DNA of 64,000 nt from assembly GCF_000266905.1 (NCBI RefSeq), contig NC_018027.1, positions 3,782,001-3,846,000 of the forward strand, read 5' to 3'. The notes beneath the pieces are model-generated. The model was not told the origin of the DNA. It was given only the letters and a program-made list of their open reading frames with translations, and did not search any database. The DNA is from Mycolicibacterium chubuense NBB4 (GTDB taxonomy: Bacteria > Actinomycetota > Actinomycetes > Mycobacteriales > Mycobacteriaceae). Positions 34,389 through 42,283 of the stretch are shown one piece after another (position 1 is the first letter of the stretch; every line of letters begins with the position of its first letter). The translations under genes and the position numbers were made by a program.

Positions 34389-35234
34389 CTACTGGATCGG
34401 CTCGTCGCCGAGCACGGTGGTCCGCAGCATCTCTCGCGGCGAGTCCGGGTCGTACGGGGCGGCGCGGTGCAGCACACCGTTGTTGTCCCAGATCACCGTG
34501 TCGCCCACCGACCATCGGTGGCTGTAGACGAGGTGAGGTGCCGTGGCGCGGGCGAGGAGCCCGGCCAGCAGCGCCTCACCCTCGTCGCGGTCCATCCCGA
34601 CGACGTAGTGCGCCGAGGCGCCCAGCACCAGCGACTTGCGACCGCTCCGGTGCGTCCACACCAACGGATGCTCGTGGGTGGGCCGGGCCCGCCAGCGCGC
34701 CAGGTCCTCGGCCGAGGGATCCGGATTGATGCGGCTCTGCGACGCTTCGAGCGAGTGCACCACTCGCAACCCCGAGAACCGGTCCTTCTCCTCGTCGCTG
34801 AACGCCTCGTAGGCGGCGTAGGAGTTGGCGAACTCGGTCTCCCCGCCGCGGTCGGCGACCTGCACCGCCGACAGCACCGTCGCCTTCTGCGGGCATTCGT
34901 CGCCGACGGGCGTGCACCCGTCGATGTGCCAGTCGAACGTCGCGCGCAGGTAGGCCGCCGACGAGTTCTTCGACTTGTCGAGCGTGATCGGGTAGATGCC
35001 GGGGGTCGGGTGGTGCCCGTCGGAGGAATGGTCGACTTCGCCGAGGTGGCGACAGAACGCAACCTGCGCGTCCGGACCGAGGCGCAGACCCGGAAACACC
35101 AGCACACCATTGTCTTCGAGGGCGTCGAGCACCGCCGCGCCCAGCGTCGGGTCGGAAGCGAGCCGCTCGGAATCCACGCCGAGGACTTCGGCGCCGACCG
35201 AATCGGTGAGTTTGTTGATCGTCAGAACGGTCAT
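34389..35234 (-). CDS. TauD/TfdA-family 2-oxoglutarate Fe(II) dioxygenase
   Basis: The 281-residue protein has the HxD iron motif (His103, Asp105 in WHIDG). The distal His is about residue 256 in GVLHRAAPYDP, and a downstream Arg in PREMLRTT would bind 2-oxoglutarate. It should hydroxylate a substrate with O2 and 2-oxoglutarate. It is the last gene of the long leftward operon with two Rieske oxygenases. It starts 10 bp after the small protein at 35245. Confidence 0.88.
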   Translation of the reverse strand: MTVLTINKLTDSVGAEVLGVDSERLASDPTLGAAVLDALEDNGVLVFPGLRLGPDAQVAFCRHLGEVDHSSDGHHPTPGIYPITLDKSKNSSAAYLRATFDWHIDGCTPVGDECPQKATVLSAVQVADRGGETEFANSYAAYEAFSDEEKDRFSGLRVVHSLEASQSRINPDPSAEDLARWRARPTHEHPLVWTHRSGRKSLVLGASAHYVVGMDRDEGEALLAGLLARATAPHLVYSHRWSVGDTVIWDNNGVLHRAAPYDPDSPREMLRTTVLGDEPIQ

Positions 35235-35244
35235 GACCGGCTCC

Positions 35245-35580
35245 TCACGGCACGGGCGCGCTGACGCGGTCGATGACGGCGTCGGCGGAGTCCGCGGGCT
35301 TCTGGGTGCCGAAGACCTCGACGGCCATCGACACCATGATCATCGAGTAGACGAGGTGCAGCAGGTTCAACGCATCGTCGGGCACGTCGTCGATCGGGAA
35401 CTTGTCGCAGTAGTCGATGGCCTCCTCGAACCGGGGCGAGAACGCGTCGTAGAAGGCGTGGATCTCCTGCATCGGAGTGTTCAGCCGCGTCTCCCACCGT
35501 TGCGGTTCCGTTGCCAGGCACCATTTCTCCGCGAACGGCTCGAGCTCGGCGAACGCGCCGGGCAGTCTCGTCTCAGCCAT
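35245..35580 (-). CDS. Small uncharacterised protein linked to a Rieske oxygenase
   Basis: The 111-residue, mostly helical, acidic protein has no recognised domain. It is clearly homologous to the protein at 40544-40885. Shared segments are FYDA (43-46), EEAIDYCDKF (52-61) and PDDALNLLHLVYSMI (67-81). Each copy lies directly downstream of a Rieske oxygenase alpha subunit, 3 bp apart here. It does not resemble the usual beta subunit (about 160-180 residues, NTF2 fold). It may be an accessory subunit or stabiliser of the oxygenase (inference). Confidence 0.7.
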   Translation of the reverse strand: MAETRLPGAFAELEPFAEKWCLATEPQRWETRLNTPMQEIHAFYDAFSPRFEEAIDYCDKFPIDDVPDDALNLLHLVYSMIMVSMAVEVFGTQKPADSADAVIDRVSAPVP

Positions 35581-35583
35581 GTC

Positions 35584-36867
35584 TCACACCCCCACCGCAG
35601 ATCGCTCGGCCTCATCTTCCCCGACGTAGGCCTCGACCCAGTCGACCGCGACCTTGTGCAGGTGGCGTACCAGGATCTCCTGGTCGTTGAGCGGGAAGTC
35701 GTCGACTATCGGCTCACCCAGGCCGTACTCGAGTGCTGCCTGCGTACCGCCGAGCATGCCGGCGTCCTGGAGCGCGAACTCCTTGAGCACCACCGACGCC
35801 ACCTCGTGTTCGATGCGCTCTCGCACGGTGCGTGCCGGGTGGAAAGCGTTGTACGCCTCGAACTTATGGGTGTTGTGCGAGGTCGGCCAGTACCGGTACA
35901 GCAGGTACCACCCGTGATAGATCAAGATCTCGAGGTTGGGGAAGATCTGGAAGTTGGTGATCCCCCACGGTTCGATGCCACCGGGATTCAAGCCCGCGGA
36001 GAAGTGCGTCTCCGGGGTCCGCCACGGGCCGACGAGCCCGCTGCGCGTGGCCCGTTCGACCGGATACATGTATTCGGGCGCCAGCAGCCAGCGCCTGGTG
36101 CCCGCCGTGGAGACCAACCGGTGCGGGCCGTCGATCTGGAAGTGCCCGCACTCGAATGCCGCATTGGGCTGGCGGACTTCGCTGGGCACCTGCTGGCTGT
36201 GCAGCGACGGTACGTGGTAGTACTCCTGGAACGCGTCGGCGAAGATCTTCCAGTTGCTGTTGTTGTGCGCGACGAAGTCGTAACGCTCGGTCATCATCTC
36301 GAAGGGGTAGTCATCGAGGGCGGTGATCATCGGCCCGAGGAATTCGCGCAGCGTCTGGCGCGGCTCGCGGTCGAGATTGACGAAGACGAAGCCGTTCCAC
36401 ACGTCGCAGTGCACCGGGGCCAGTCCGTAGCGCTTCTCGTCGAGGTCGAAGAATTCCCCCGGCTGCTGGACGAATGTCAGCTCGCCGTCGAGGCCGTAGC
36501 GCCAGCCGTGGTACTTGCAGGTGAACTGGCGACAGGTGCCTTTGACCTCCTCGTTCGGAAAGTCGTTCCACACCAGCTTGTTTCCGCGATGCCGGCAGAC
36601 GTTGTAGAAGGCGCGGATCTGCTGGTCGCGGCCCCTGACCACGATCACCGAGGTGTTCGCGGCGTGGATCTCCTTGGTGAGGTAGCTACCGACCCGCGGG
36701 AGTTCCTCGACGCGGGCCACGTTGAGCCACGCCCGTTTGAAGATCGCCTCGCGCTCGAGTTCGTAGAACTCCGGCGAGGTGGAGTCCCGGAACGACACCG
36801 GTCCGGTGCCGAGCTCCGGATAGTGTTCGGTCCAGCTTCCCTCCGGCGGCTTGGGCCATCTAGCCAT
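35584..36867 (-). CDS. Rieske non-heme iron oxygenase, alpha subunit
   Basis: The 427-residue protein has the Rieske ligands CRHR (Cys91, His93) and CKYH (Cys117, His120). The mononuclear iron site is in DAFQEYYHVPSLH (Asp211, His218, His223). It should hydroxylate or dihydroxylate a ring or polycyclic substrate. A paralogue lies at 40888-42153, also followed by a small partner gene. A plausible electron donor is the KshB-like reductase encoded two genes upstream at 37673-38707. No beta subunit is present. Confidence 0.93.
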   Translation of the reverse strand: MARWPKPPEGSWTEHYPELGTGPVSFRDSTSPEFYELEREAIFKRAWLNVARVEELPRVGSYLTKEIHAANTSVIVVRGRDQQIRAFYNVCRHRGNKLVWNDFPNEEVKGTCRQFTCKYHGWRYGLDGELTFVQQPGEFFDLDEKRYGLAPVHCDVWNGFVFVNLDREPRQTLREFLGPMITALDDYPFEMMTERYDFVAHNNSNWKIFADAFQEYYHVPSLHSQQVPSEVRQPNAAFECGHFQIDGPHRLVSTAGTRRWLLAPEYMYPVERATRSGLVGPWRTPETHFSAGLNPGGIEPWGITNFQIFPNLEILIYHGWYLLYRYWPTSHNTHKFEAYNAFHPARTVRERIEHEVASVVLKEFALQDAGMLGGTQAALEYGLGEPIVDDFPLNDQEILVRHLHKVAVDWVEAYVGEDEAERSAVGV

Positions 36868-36906
36868 GCGAACCTCCCTGTGCTGCAGCCTGACTGGACG
36901 AAGTCA

Positions 36907-37680
36907 TCACATCACCGCGCCGCCGTTGACACCCAGGGTCTGGCCGGTGATGAAGCCGGCCTGCTCCGAGCACAGGAATCCGACCGCGGCGGCGATGTCG
37001 TCACCCGTGCCCAGGTGGCCGACCGGGATGCTGGCGGCCATCTGGTCGTTCGGCGGAAGGAGGCCGGCGGCCTGCGACTGGTGCTGCATGGGCGTCTCGA
37101 TGCCGGAGGGCGGGATGTTGTTCACGGTGATGCCGACGGGGCCGTACTCCCGCGCAAGCGACCGCGTGAGCGAGATCAGCGCCCCCTTGGACGCCGCGTA
37201 GTGCGCCATCCCGGGCGAGCCGCGCTGCGCGCTAGACGAGGAGATCATCACGATGCGGCCCCAGCCGGCGTCCAGCATGTCGGGCACCGCCACCTGGGCA
37301 CAGTGGAAGGTGCCGTTGAGGTTCACGTCGATGAGGCGCTCCCAGGCCTGCGGGGAGATCTCCACGAATGGTGCGAAATCGACGAGGCCGGCACTCGTGA
37401 CGAGGATGTGCACCGGTCCGAGTTCGGTGCGCACCTTGGCGAACGCCTCCTCCACGGCCTGCCGGTCGGTGACGTCGGCGGCGACGCCGAGTGCGGTGAC
37501 GCCGTCGGCCCGCAGTTCCTCGGCGACCCGTTGCGCCGCTTCGCCGTTGAGATCGAGCACGGCGACCCTGTGTCCCCGTCGGCCGAGCTCGTGGCACGTC
37601 GCCTCGCCCATCCCGGACGCGCCTCCGGTCACCACTGCTACTCGGGCTACTCGTGTCACGTGTTCGGCCTCGCTACTCAT
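36907..37680 (-). CDS. Short-chain dehydrogenase/reductase
   Basis: The 257-residue SDR has TGGASGMG at 18-25, catalytic Ser near 148, Tyr161 and Lys165, and a C-terminal GQTLGVNGGAVM. It overlaps the reductase gene upstream by 8 bp. Likely roles are oxidation of a diol or alcohol made by the oxygenases, or a beta-oxidation step. It is a paralogue of the SDR at 8464-9165, which belongs to the other regulon. Confidence 0.9.
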   Translation of the reverse strand: MSSEAEHVTRVARVAVVTGGASGMGEATCHELGRRGHRVAVLDLNGEAAQRVAEELRADGVTALGVAADVTDRQAVEEAFAKVRTELGPVHILVTSAGLVDFAPFVEISPQAWERLIDVNLNGTFHCAQVAVPDMLDAGWGRIVMISSSSAQRGSPGMAHYAASKGALISLTRSLAREYGPVGITVNNIPPSGIETPMQHQSQAAGLLPPNDQMAASIPVGHLGTGDDIAAAVGFLCSEQAGFITGQTLGVNGGAVM

Positions 37681-38707
37681 AGACGACGTGGACTCTGCGG
37701 CTCGTGGGCAACGACTGGCAGGTCAGCACCCAGCCCTCTTCGACCTCGTCGTCGTCGAGCGCATCGTTGTTCAGCATCCGCGCGCTTCCGTCGACGATCC
37801 TGGCCATACACGTTCCGCACGAGCCTGTTTCGCAGGAATACGGCGCCTTCAGCCCCGCCAGGCGCGCGGTTTGCAGCAAGGTGTTCCCGGCGCGGTACGC
37901 GGCGGTGACGCGGCTGCCATCGAGGTCGATGACCACTTCTTCGGTCGCCTCACCGCAGTCGTCGGTGACGCCGGGCGGCACCTGCGCAACGGTGAACCGC
38001 TCGAGGTGCAGGCGAGCCCTCGGAAGGCCCGACGACACGAGTGCGTTCTCGACGGTCTCCATGAACGGGGCCGGCCCGCAGACGTAGCAGTCGGCAGTCC
38101 CCGTCCCGGCGACGAACGACGCGACGGCGGACGCGGTGACCACACCGGAGTCCGAGTCGTAGTGGTGCTGCAGGACGAGCCGGTCGTCGTACCGCTCGGC
38201 CAGTCGTGCCAGTGCGTCGGAGAAGATCACCGAGTCGGGACCGCGGTTGGCGTAGAACAGCCTGACGCTGCGCGCCGATTCGGCGAGCGCAGTCCGCACC
38301 AGCGACATGATGGGCGTGATGCCGCTGCCGCCGGCGAAGGCGACCAACGCGTCGGAGTCCGCGGTGGCTTCCGGCAACACGAACCGGCCCTCGGGCGGCG
38401 CGACGTGGAGTTCGCCCCCCTCGGCGGCGGTGTCGTTGAGCCAGTTCGAGACGATCCCGCCGCGGTCGCGCTTGACGGTGATCCGCAGCTCGTCGTCGAG
38501 CGGTGCCGACGACATCGAGTAGCAGCGCCGAAGCTCCCGACCCTCGACGTGCACCCGCACGGTCAGGAATTGCCCGGCCCGGTAGCGGTACCGGTGCGAG
38601 CAGTGCTCGGGCACATCGAGGACCAGCGAGACAGCGTCCGAGGTTTCCTGGACGACGCGTTTGATGCGCAGTGGCGCGAACCCCTCAGCGCTGATCACAT
38701 CGGACAT
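37673..38707 (-). CDS. Oxygenase reductase with FAD/NAD domain and C-terminal plant-type [2Fe-2S] (KshB-like)
   Basis: The 344-residue protein has an FAD-binding beta barrel with RRCYSMSSAP near residue 60. A NAD-binding part follows with GGSGITPIMS and YVCGPAPFMETVE. A C-terminal [2Fe-2S] domain has Cys292, Cys297, Cys300 and Cys330. This order matches KshB/HmpX-type reductases that feed Rieske oxygenases. It is the only such reductase here and may serve both Rieske enzymes. The ATG lies 7 bp after TATAGT, which suggests a leaderless transcript. Confidence 0.92.
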   Translation of the reverse strand: MSDVISAEGFAPLRIKRVVQETSDAVSLVLDVPEHCSHRYRYRAGQFLTVRVHVEGRELRRCYSMSSAPLDDELRITVKRDRGGIVSNWLNDTAAEGGELHVAPPEGRFVLPEATADSDALVAFAGGSGITPIMSLVRTALAESARSVRLFYANRGPDSVIFSDALARLAERYDDRLVLQHHYDSDSGVVTASAVASFVAGTGTADCYVCGPAPFMETVENALVSSGLPRARLHLERFTVAQVPPGVTDDCGEATEEVVIDLDGSRVTAAYRAGNTLLQTARLAGLKAPYSCETGSCGTCMARIVDGSARMLNNDALDDDEVEEGWVLTCQSLPTSRRVHVVYE

Positions 38708-38714
38708 CCCGGCA

Positions 38715-38735
38715 ACTATATCAAGTACTTGTCAT
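38715..38735 (-). promoter_or_regulatory. Reductase promoter with MarR-type box
   Basis: On the minus strand the box ATGACAAGTACTTGATAT (38735-38718) runs into TATAGT (38720-38715), a good -10 element. The start codon follows after 7 bases, so the transcript is probably leaderless. The box is pseudopalindromic around CAAGTACTTG. Copies with the same layout lie at 42238 and 48701. Confidence 0.7.
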
Positions 38736-38773
38736 TAGCCTCAAGGGCCGGCGCCAGGCTGGGGCGACGACGA

Positions 38774-39250
38774 TCAGTTGTCGACGTGATCCGTGTAGAG
38801 CTTGTGCCCGGTGCCCTGCTCGACCACGCGGCCGAGAAGTTCCTTCAGCGTCTCCTGCTCCGCACTGCTGAGGACGCCGAATACCTTGTCGTGGGCGGCG
38901 ATTGCGTCGTTCACCACGGCCGCGGCGACCTTGCGCCCTTTGACGGTAAGGAAGGCCTGCAGGATGCGGCCGTGCTGCGGGTCTTGTTTGCGCTGCACCA
39001 GTCCCCGCTTCTCCAGCGCGGTCAGGGCGAGTTGGACACCCTGCGGACTGATGAGCAGCCGGCGCGCGAGCTCGGCGCCCGACAGTCCCGGTTCGCCTGC
39101 GAGCTGACGGAGCACGCCGATCTGCGCGGTGCTCACCCCGTGCTCGCTGACCGCATCGTTGACGGTCGTGAGCGAGAAGTAGAACGCCTGCTTGAGCAGC
39201 CACAGGATGTTGTCGGTCAGCTCGATGTCCGCCACGTCACGCGCCTTCAT
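38774..39250 (-). CDS. MarR-family transcriptional regulator
   Basis: The 158-residue protein has a winged-helix core with GLSGAELARRLLISPQGVQLALTALEKRGLVQR and the wing segment KQDPQHGRILQAFLTVKGRK, the standard MarR pattern. It is the last gene of the leftward operon that starts with the Rieske oxygenase at 42153. The box repeated at three promoters in this region (38718, 42238, 48701) is the best candidate for its operator (inference). The ATG at 39250 is chosen; a GTG at 39274 would overlap the amidohydrolase. Confidence 0.88.
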   Translation of the reverse strand: MKARDVADIELTDNILWLLKQAFYFSLTTVNDAVSEHGVSTAQIGVLRQLAGEPGLSGAELARRLLISPQGVQLALTALEKRGLVQRKQDPQHGRILQAFLTVKGRKVAAAVVNDAIAAHDKVFGVLSSAEQETLKELLGRVVEQGTGHKLYTDHVDN

Positions 39251-39260
39251 GTCCGAAACG

Positions 39261-40547
39261 TTAGCGGTGCGCACGCGAGGCGGAGGACAGGTCTTTGTGG
39301 ACCACGCCGTCCTTCATCACGAACCGCACATCGAGCGTCGTCTCAATGTGCTGCGACGGGTCGCCGGCCACGGCGATGATGTCGGCGAGGTACCCGGGCG
39401 CCAGCCGCCCGAGTTCGTCGTCGGCCTCGATCAGTTCGGCGCTGGTGATCGTCGCCGCCCGCAGCGCCTGCATCGGGGTCATACCTCGCGCGACGAGCGC
39501 GCACAGTTCCTTGGCGTTCTGGCCGTGGGGAATCGCCGGGGCGTCGGTGCCGCAGGCGATCCGCACACCCGCGGCGATCGCCTTGGGCAACATCGCCTGC
39601 GCCTGCGGAAACACCACCTCGGCCTTCTTGCGCAGTTCGGGCGCGATGCGGTCGATGGCCATCGCCTCGGTGAGGTAGGTCGTCGAGACCAGGAACGTGC
39701 CGGTGTCGGCCATCATCTGGATCGTGTCGTCGGTGGCGAGGAAGCCGTGTTCGATGCAATCGATGCCGGCGCGGATGCACGCGCGGACGGCGCTGTCCCC
39801 CACCGCGTGCGCGGCCACCCGCACGCCGGCCCGGTGCGCCTCGTCGGCGATGGCCGCGAACTCCTCGTCCGAATACTGTTGCGCCCCGGGAGCGGTGCTG
39901 TGGGACATCACGCCGCCGGACGCCGAGACCTTGATCAGCTTGGCCCCGTGCCGGATCTGGTACCGCACGCAGGCCCGGACGTCGTCGACGCCGTTGGCGA
40001 TACCCTCGGCCACCGACAGCGGCATGATCCCGGGCGCCAGCCGCTGGAACACCGTGGGGTCGAGATGCCCGCCGTACGGCGTCACCGCGTGACCGGCCGG
40101 ATAGATGCGCGGGCCGGCATGCCAGCCCTGCTCGATCGCCCGCTGCAGCGCCACGTCGAGCAGATAGCCGCCCGTCTTGACCATCAGCCCCAGGTTGCGG
40201 ACCGTGGTGAACCCCGCGTCGAGCGTGGTCCGCGCGTTGACCGCCCCGCGCAACGTCCGGTACGCCGGGTCGTCCTGCACTCCGTGCATCGGGCTCGGCA
40301 GCCCCTCGGGACCGCCTGGACCGCCGATGAGCAGGTTGAGTTCCATGTCCATCAACCCGGGCAACAGCGTGACGTCGCCCAGGTCGATGACCTCGGCCGA
40401 ATCATCGTTCAGCTCAACGGAATCGACGGTCCGGATCCGGTTGCCCTCGATGACGACGACGGCCGGCGAGCGAACCTCCCCGGCTTCGACGTCGGCCCAG
40501 CGCGCGGCGCGCAGCACGGTCACCGCGCCGCCCGACGGTCCGGTCAC
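39261..40547 (-). CDS. Amidohydrolase-family protein with an altered metal motif
   Basis: The 428-residue protein resembles the imidazolonepropionase/prolidase group. VTLLPGLMDMELNLLIGG is the first-strand region, AHAVGDSAVRA and CIEHGFLATDD hold middle His residues, and ACGTDAPAIPHGQ holds the Asp. In classic members the first strand carries HxH after PGLID. Here Glu69 and Asn71 stand in its place. The metal site is therefore unusual, and activity may differ. The GTG start overlaps the upstream stop (GTGA). Confidence 0.82.
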   Translation of the reverse strand: MTGPSGGAVTVLRAARWADVEAGEVRSPAVVVIEGNRIRTVDSVELNDDSAEVIDLGDVTLLPGLMDMELNLLIGGPGGPEGLPSPMHGVQDDPAYRTLRGAVNARTTLDAGFTTVRNLGLMVKTGGYLLDVALQRAIEQGWHAGPRIYPAGHAVTPYGGHLDPTVFQRLAPGIMPLSVAEGIANGVDDVRACVRYQIRHGAKLIKVSASGGVMSHSTAPGAQQYSDEEFAAIADEAHRAGVRVAAHAVGDSAVRACIRAGIDCIEHGFLATDDTIQMMADTGTFLVSTTYLTEAMAIDRIAPELRKKAEVVFPQAQAMLPKAIAAGVRIACGTDAPAIPHGQNAKELCALVARGMTPMQALRAATITSAELIEADDELGRLAPGYLADIIAVAGDPSQHIETTLDVRFVMKDGVVHKDLSSASRAHR

Positions 40548-40885
40548 GGGCGGGGCTCGGCGTCGCAGTCCAGGCTGGTCGCACCTGAGTCGGGCACCTT
40601 CGGCTGCTTCCAGCACTCGACGGGGAAGGACACCTGGATCATCGAGTAGAGCAGGTGCATCAGGTTCAGCACGTCGTCGGGCAGGTCGTCGAGGGAGAAC
40701 TTGTCGCAGTAGGAGATCGCCTCCTCGGCCCGCGCCGTGACGGCGTCGTAGAACGCCTGCATCTCGGTCATGGAGGAGGCGAGCCGCTTGGCGTAGCGCT
40801 CGGCTTCGGAGCCCAGGCACCAGTCGGAGTACTGCTCGAGGTCGGCGAACTCCGGCGGCAGTTTGGCTTGCGTGGTTGCCGCCAT
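40544..40885 (-). CDS. Small uncharacterised protein linked to a Rieske oxygenase
   Basis: The 113-residue protein is a paralogue of the one at 35245-35580. Shared parts are FYDAVTARAEEAISYCDKF (45-63), LDDLPDD (65-71) and LNLMHLLYSMIQVSFPVE (73-90). It lies 2 bp after the Rieske oxygenase stop and overlaps the amidohydrolase start by 4 bp. Conservation of a gene order in which each Rieske alpha gene has its own copy argues for a direct role in oxygenase assembly or electron flow. No known domain was recognised. Confidence 0.7.
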   Translation of the reverse strand: MAATTQAKLPPEFADLEQYSDWCLGSEAERYAKRLASSMTEMQAFYDAVTARAEEAISYCDKFSLDDLPDDVLNLMHLLYSMIQVSFPVECWKQPKVPDSGATSLDCDAEPRP

Positions 40886-40887
40886 CG

Positions 40888-42153
40888 TCAGACTCCCGCC
40901 GTCTTGCGCTGGTAGTCCTCGACCCACGCGGCCGTCTCCTTGTGCAAATGGCGGATGAGCACCTCCTGGTCGCAGAGCAGGAAGTCGTCGAGCACCCTGG
41001 ACTCGATCATCGACTGGGTGGCTTCCAGCGTATTGGCGTCCTGCAAGCCGTACTCCTTGAACGACACCGCGGCCAACTCCTGGGCGATCCGCTCCCGAGG
41101 CGTGCGCGGCTGCGGGAAGTACACCGTGCCCTCGAAGATGTGCGTGTTGAACGATGTGGGCCAGTAGTGGTAGGTCAGGTACCAACCCTGCCCCCAGAAC
41201 AGGACGACGAAGTTCGGGAACAACTGGAACGAATCCAGCCCCCAGGGGTCACATTTCGCCGGGTTGAGGCCCGGGGGCATCTGGCCCAGATCCGGTTTGT
41301 CCCAGGGGCCGAACAATCCGCTCTGGCAGATGTCCTCGATCGGCTTGCGCATCTCCGCGGCCATCTCCCATGCGCGTACCCCCGAGGTGCTGACCAGCCG
41401 GTGCGGACCCTCGATCCGGTAGTGGGGCGCCTCGAATCCCGCCTCCGCGGCGGCCTTCGAGTACGCCGTCGGCGACTGATTCGCATGCAGTACCGGTGCA
41501 TGGTAGAACTCCTGGAAGGCGTCCATGTAGAGCTTCCAGTTCGCCTTGACCTCCGAGCGGTAGTGGAACCGCGATGTCATCGAGTCGAACGGATAACCTT
41601 CCAGATCGGTGATCATCGGGCCGAGGAAGTCACGCAGCGTCTGCTCGGGCTCCGGCGCGAAGTTGACGAAGATGAAGCCTTCCCACACGTCGCAGTGCAC
41701 GGGCACCAGGCCGTACCGACTCTTGTCGAGGTCGAAGAACTCGCCCTCCTGCTGGACGAACGTCAGGTTGCCGTCCAGGTCGTAGCGCCAGGCGTGGTAC
41801 TTGCAGGTGAACTGCCGGCACACTCCGCTGGTCTCCTCGAGCGGCATGTCGTTCCACACCAGCTTGTTGCCGCGGTGGCGGCAGATGTTGTGATAGGCCT
41901 TCACGTCCCCCGACGTCGTCCGGACCACGATGATCGAGGTGTTGACGACCTTGAGCTCTTTGGTGAAATAGCTGCCCTTGCGCGGGAGTTGTTCGACGCG
42001 GCCGACGTTGAGCCATGCCCGACGGAACACCGCCTTGCGTTCGACCTCGTAGAACTGTGGATCGATCGAATCCTCGTAGGAGACCGGCCCCGTTCCCAGT
42101 TCCGGATAGTGCTGCGTCCAACTGCCTTCTGCCGGTTTGGGGAATCGGGCCAT
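40888..42153 (-). CDS. Rieske non-heme iron oxygenase, alpha subunit
   Basis: The 421-residue protein is a paralogue of the one at 35584-36867. Cys91, His93, Cys117 and His120 bind the Rieske cluster, and DAFQEFYHAPVLH (Asp211, His218, His223) the iron. It heads the leftward operon Rieske, small partner, amidohydrolase, MarR. The leader has AGGAG. A MarR-type box lies about 85 bp upstream in the divergent gap shared with the ALDH gene. The substrate is unknown; similar enzymes hydroxylate steroids or aromatics. Confidence 0.93.
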   Translation of the reverse strand: MARFPKPAEGSWTQHYPELGTGPVSYEDSIDPQFYEVERKAVFRRAWLNVGRVEQLPRKGSYFTKELKVVNTSIIVVRTTSGDVKAYHNICRHRGNKLVWNDMPLEETSGVCRQFTCKYHAWRYDLDGNLTFVQQEGEFFDLDKSRYGLVPVHCDVWEGFIFVNFAPEPEQTLRDFLGPMITDLEGYPFDSMTSRFHYRSEVKANWKLYMDAFQEFYHAPVLHANQSPTAYSKAAAEAGFEAPHYRIEGPHRLVSTSGVRAWEMAAEMRKPIEDICQSGLFGPWDKPDLGQMPPGLNPAKCDPWGLDSFQLFPNFVVLFWGQGWYLTYHYWPTSFNTHIFEGTVYFPQPRTPRERIAQELAAVSFKEYGLQDANTLEATQSMIESRVLDDFLLCDQEVLIRHLHKETAAWVEDYQRKTAGV

Positions 42154-42237
42154 CGTCGTCTCCTGTTGCTGCGGTCGGCATTTCGCTCTGTGTCGCCCTC
42201 GAGTCGCCAGTGCCGACGGTATACGCTGGCACCTGCA

Positions 42238-42255
42238 ATGACAAGTAGTTGATAC
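42238..42255. promoter_or_regulatory. MarR-type box in the Rieske/ALDH divergent promoter
   Basis: ATGACAAGTAGTTGATAC (plus strand) matches the boxes at 38718 and 48701. It is oriented toward the ALDH gene, whose -10 would be GATACT just after the core. On the other strand GTATACC about 17 bp away may be the -10 of the Rieske gene. One bound protein could therefore control both directions. Confidence 0.65.
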
Positions 42256-42283
42256 TCATGGCCGCGAACAAGGATGGAGTCCC

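Noticed and set aside
34996..37908. Open plus-strand frame of about 970 codons
   Set aside because: It is antisense to the small protein, Rieske oxygenase and SDR genes, all of which have clear motifs on the minus strand.
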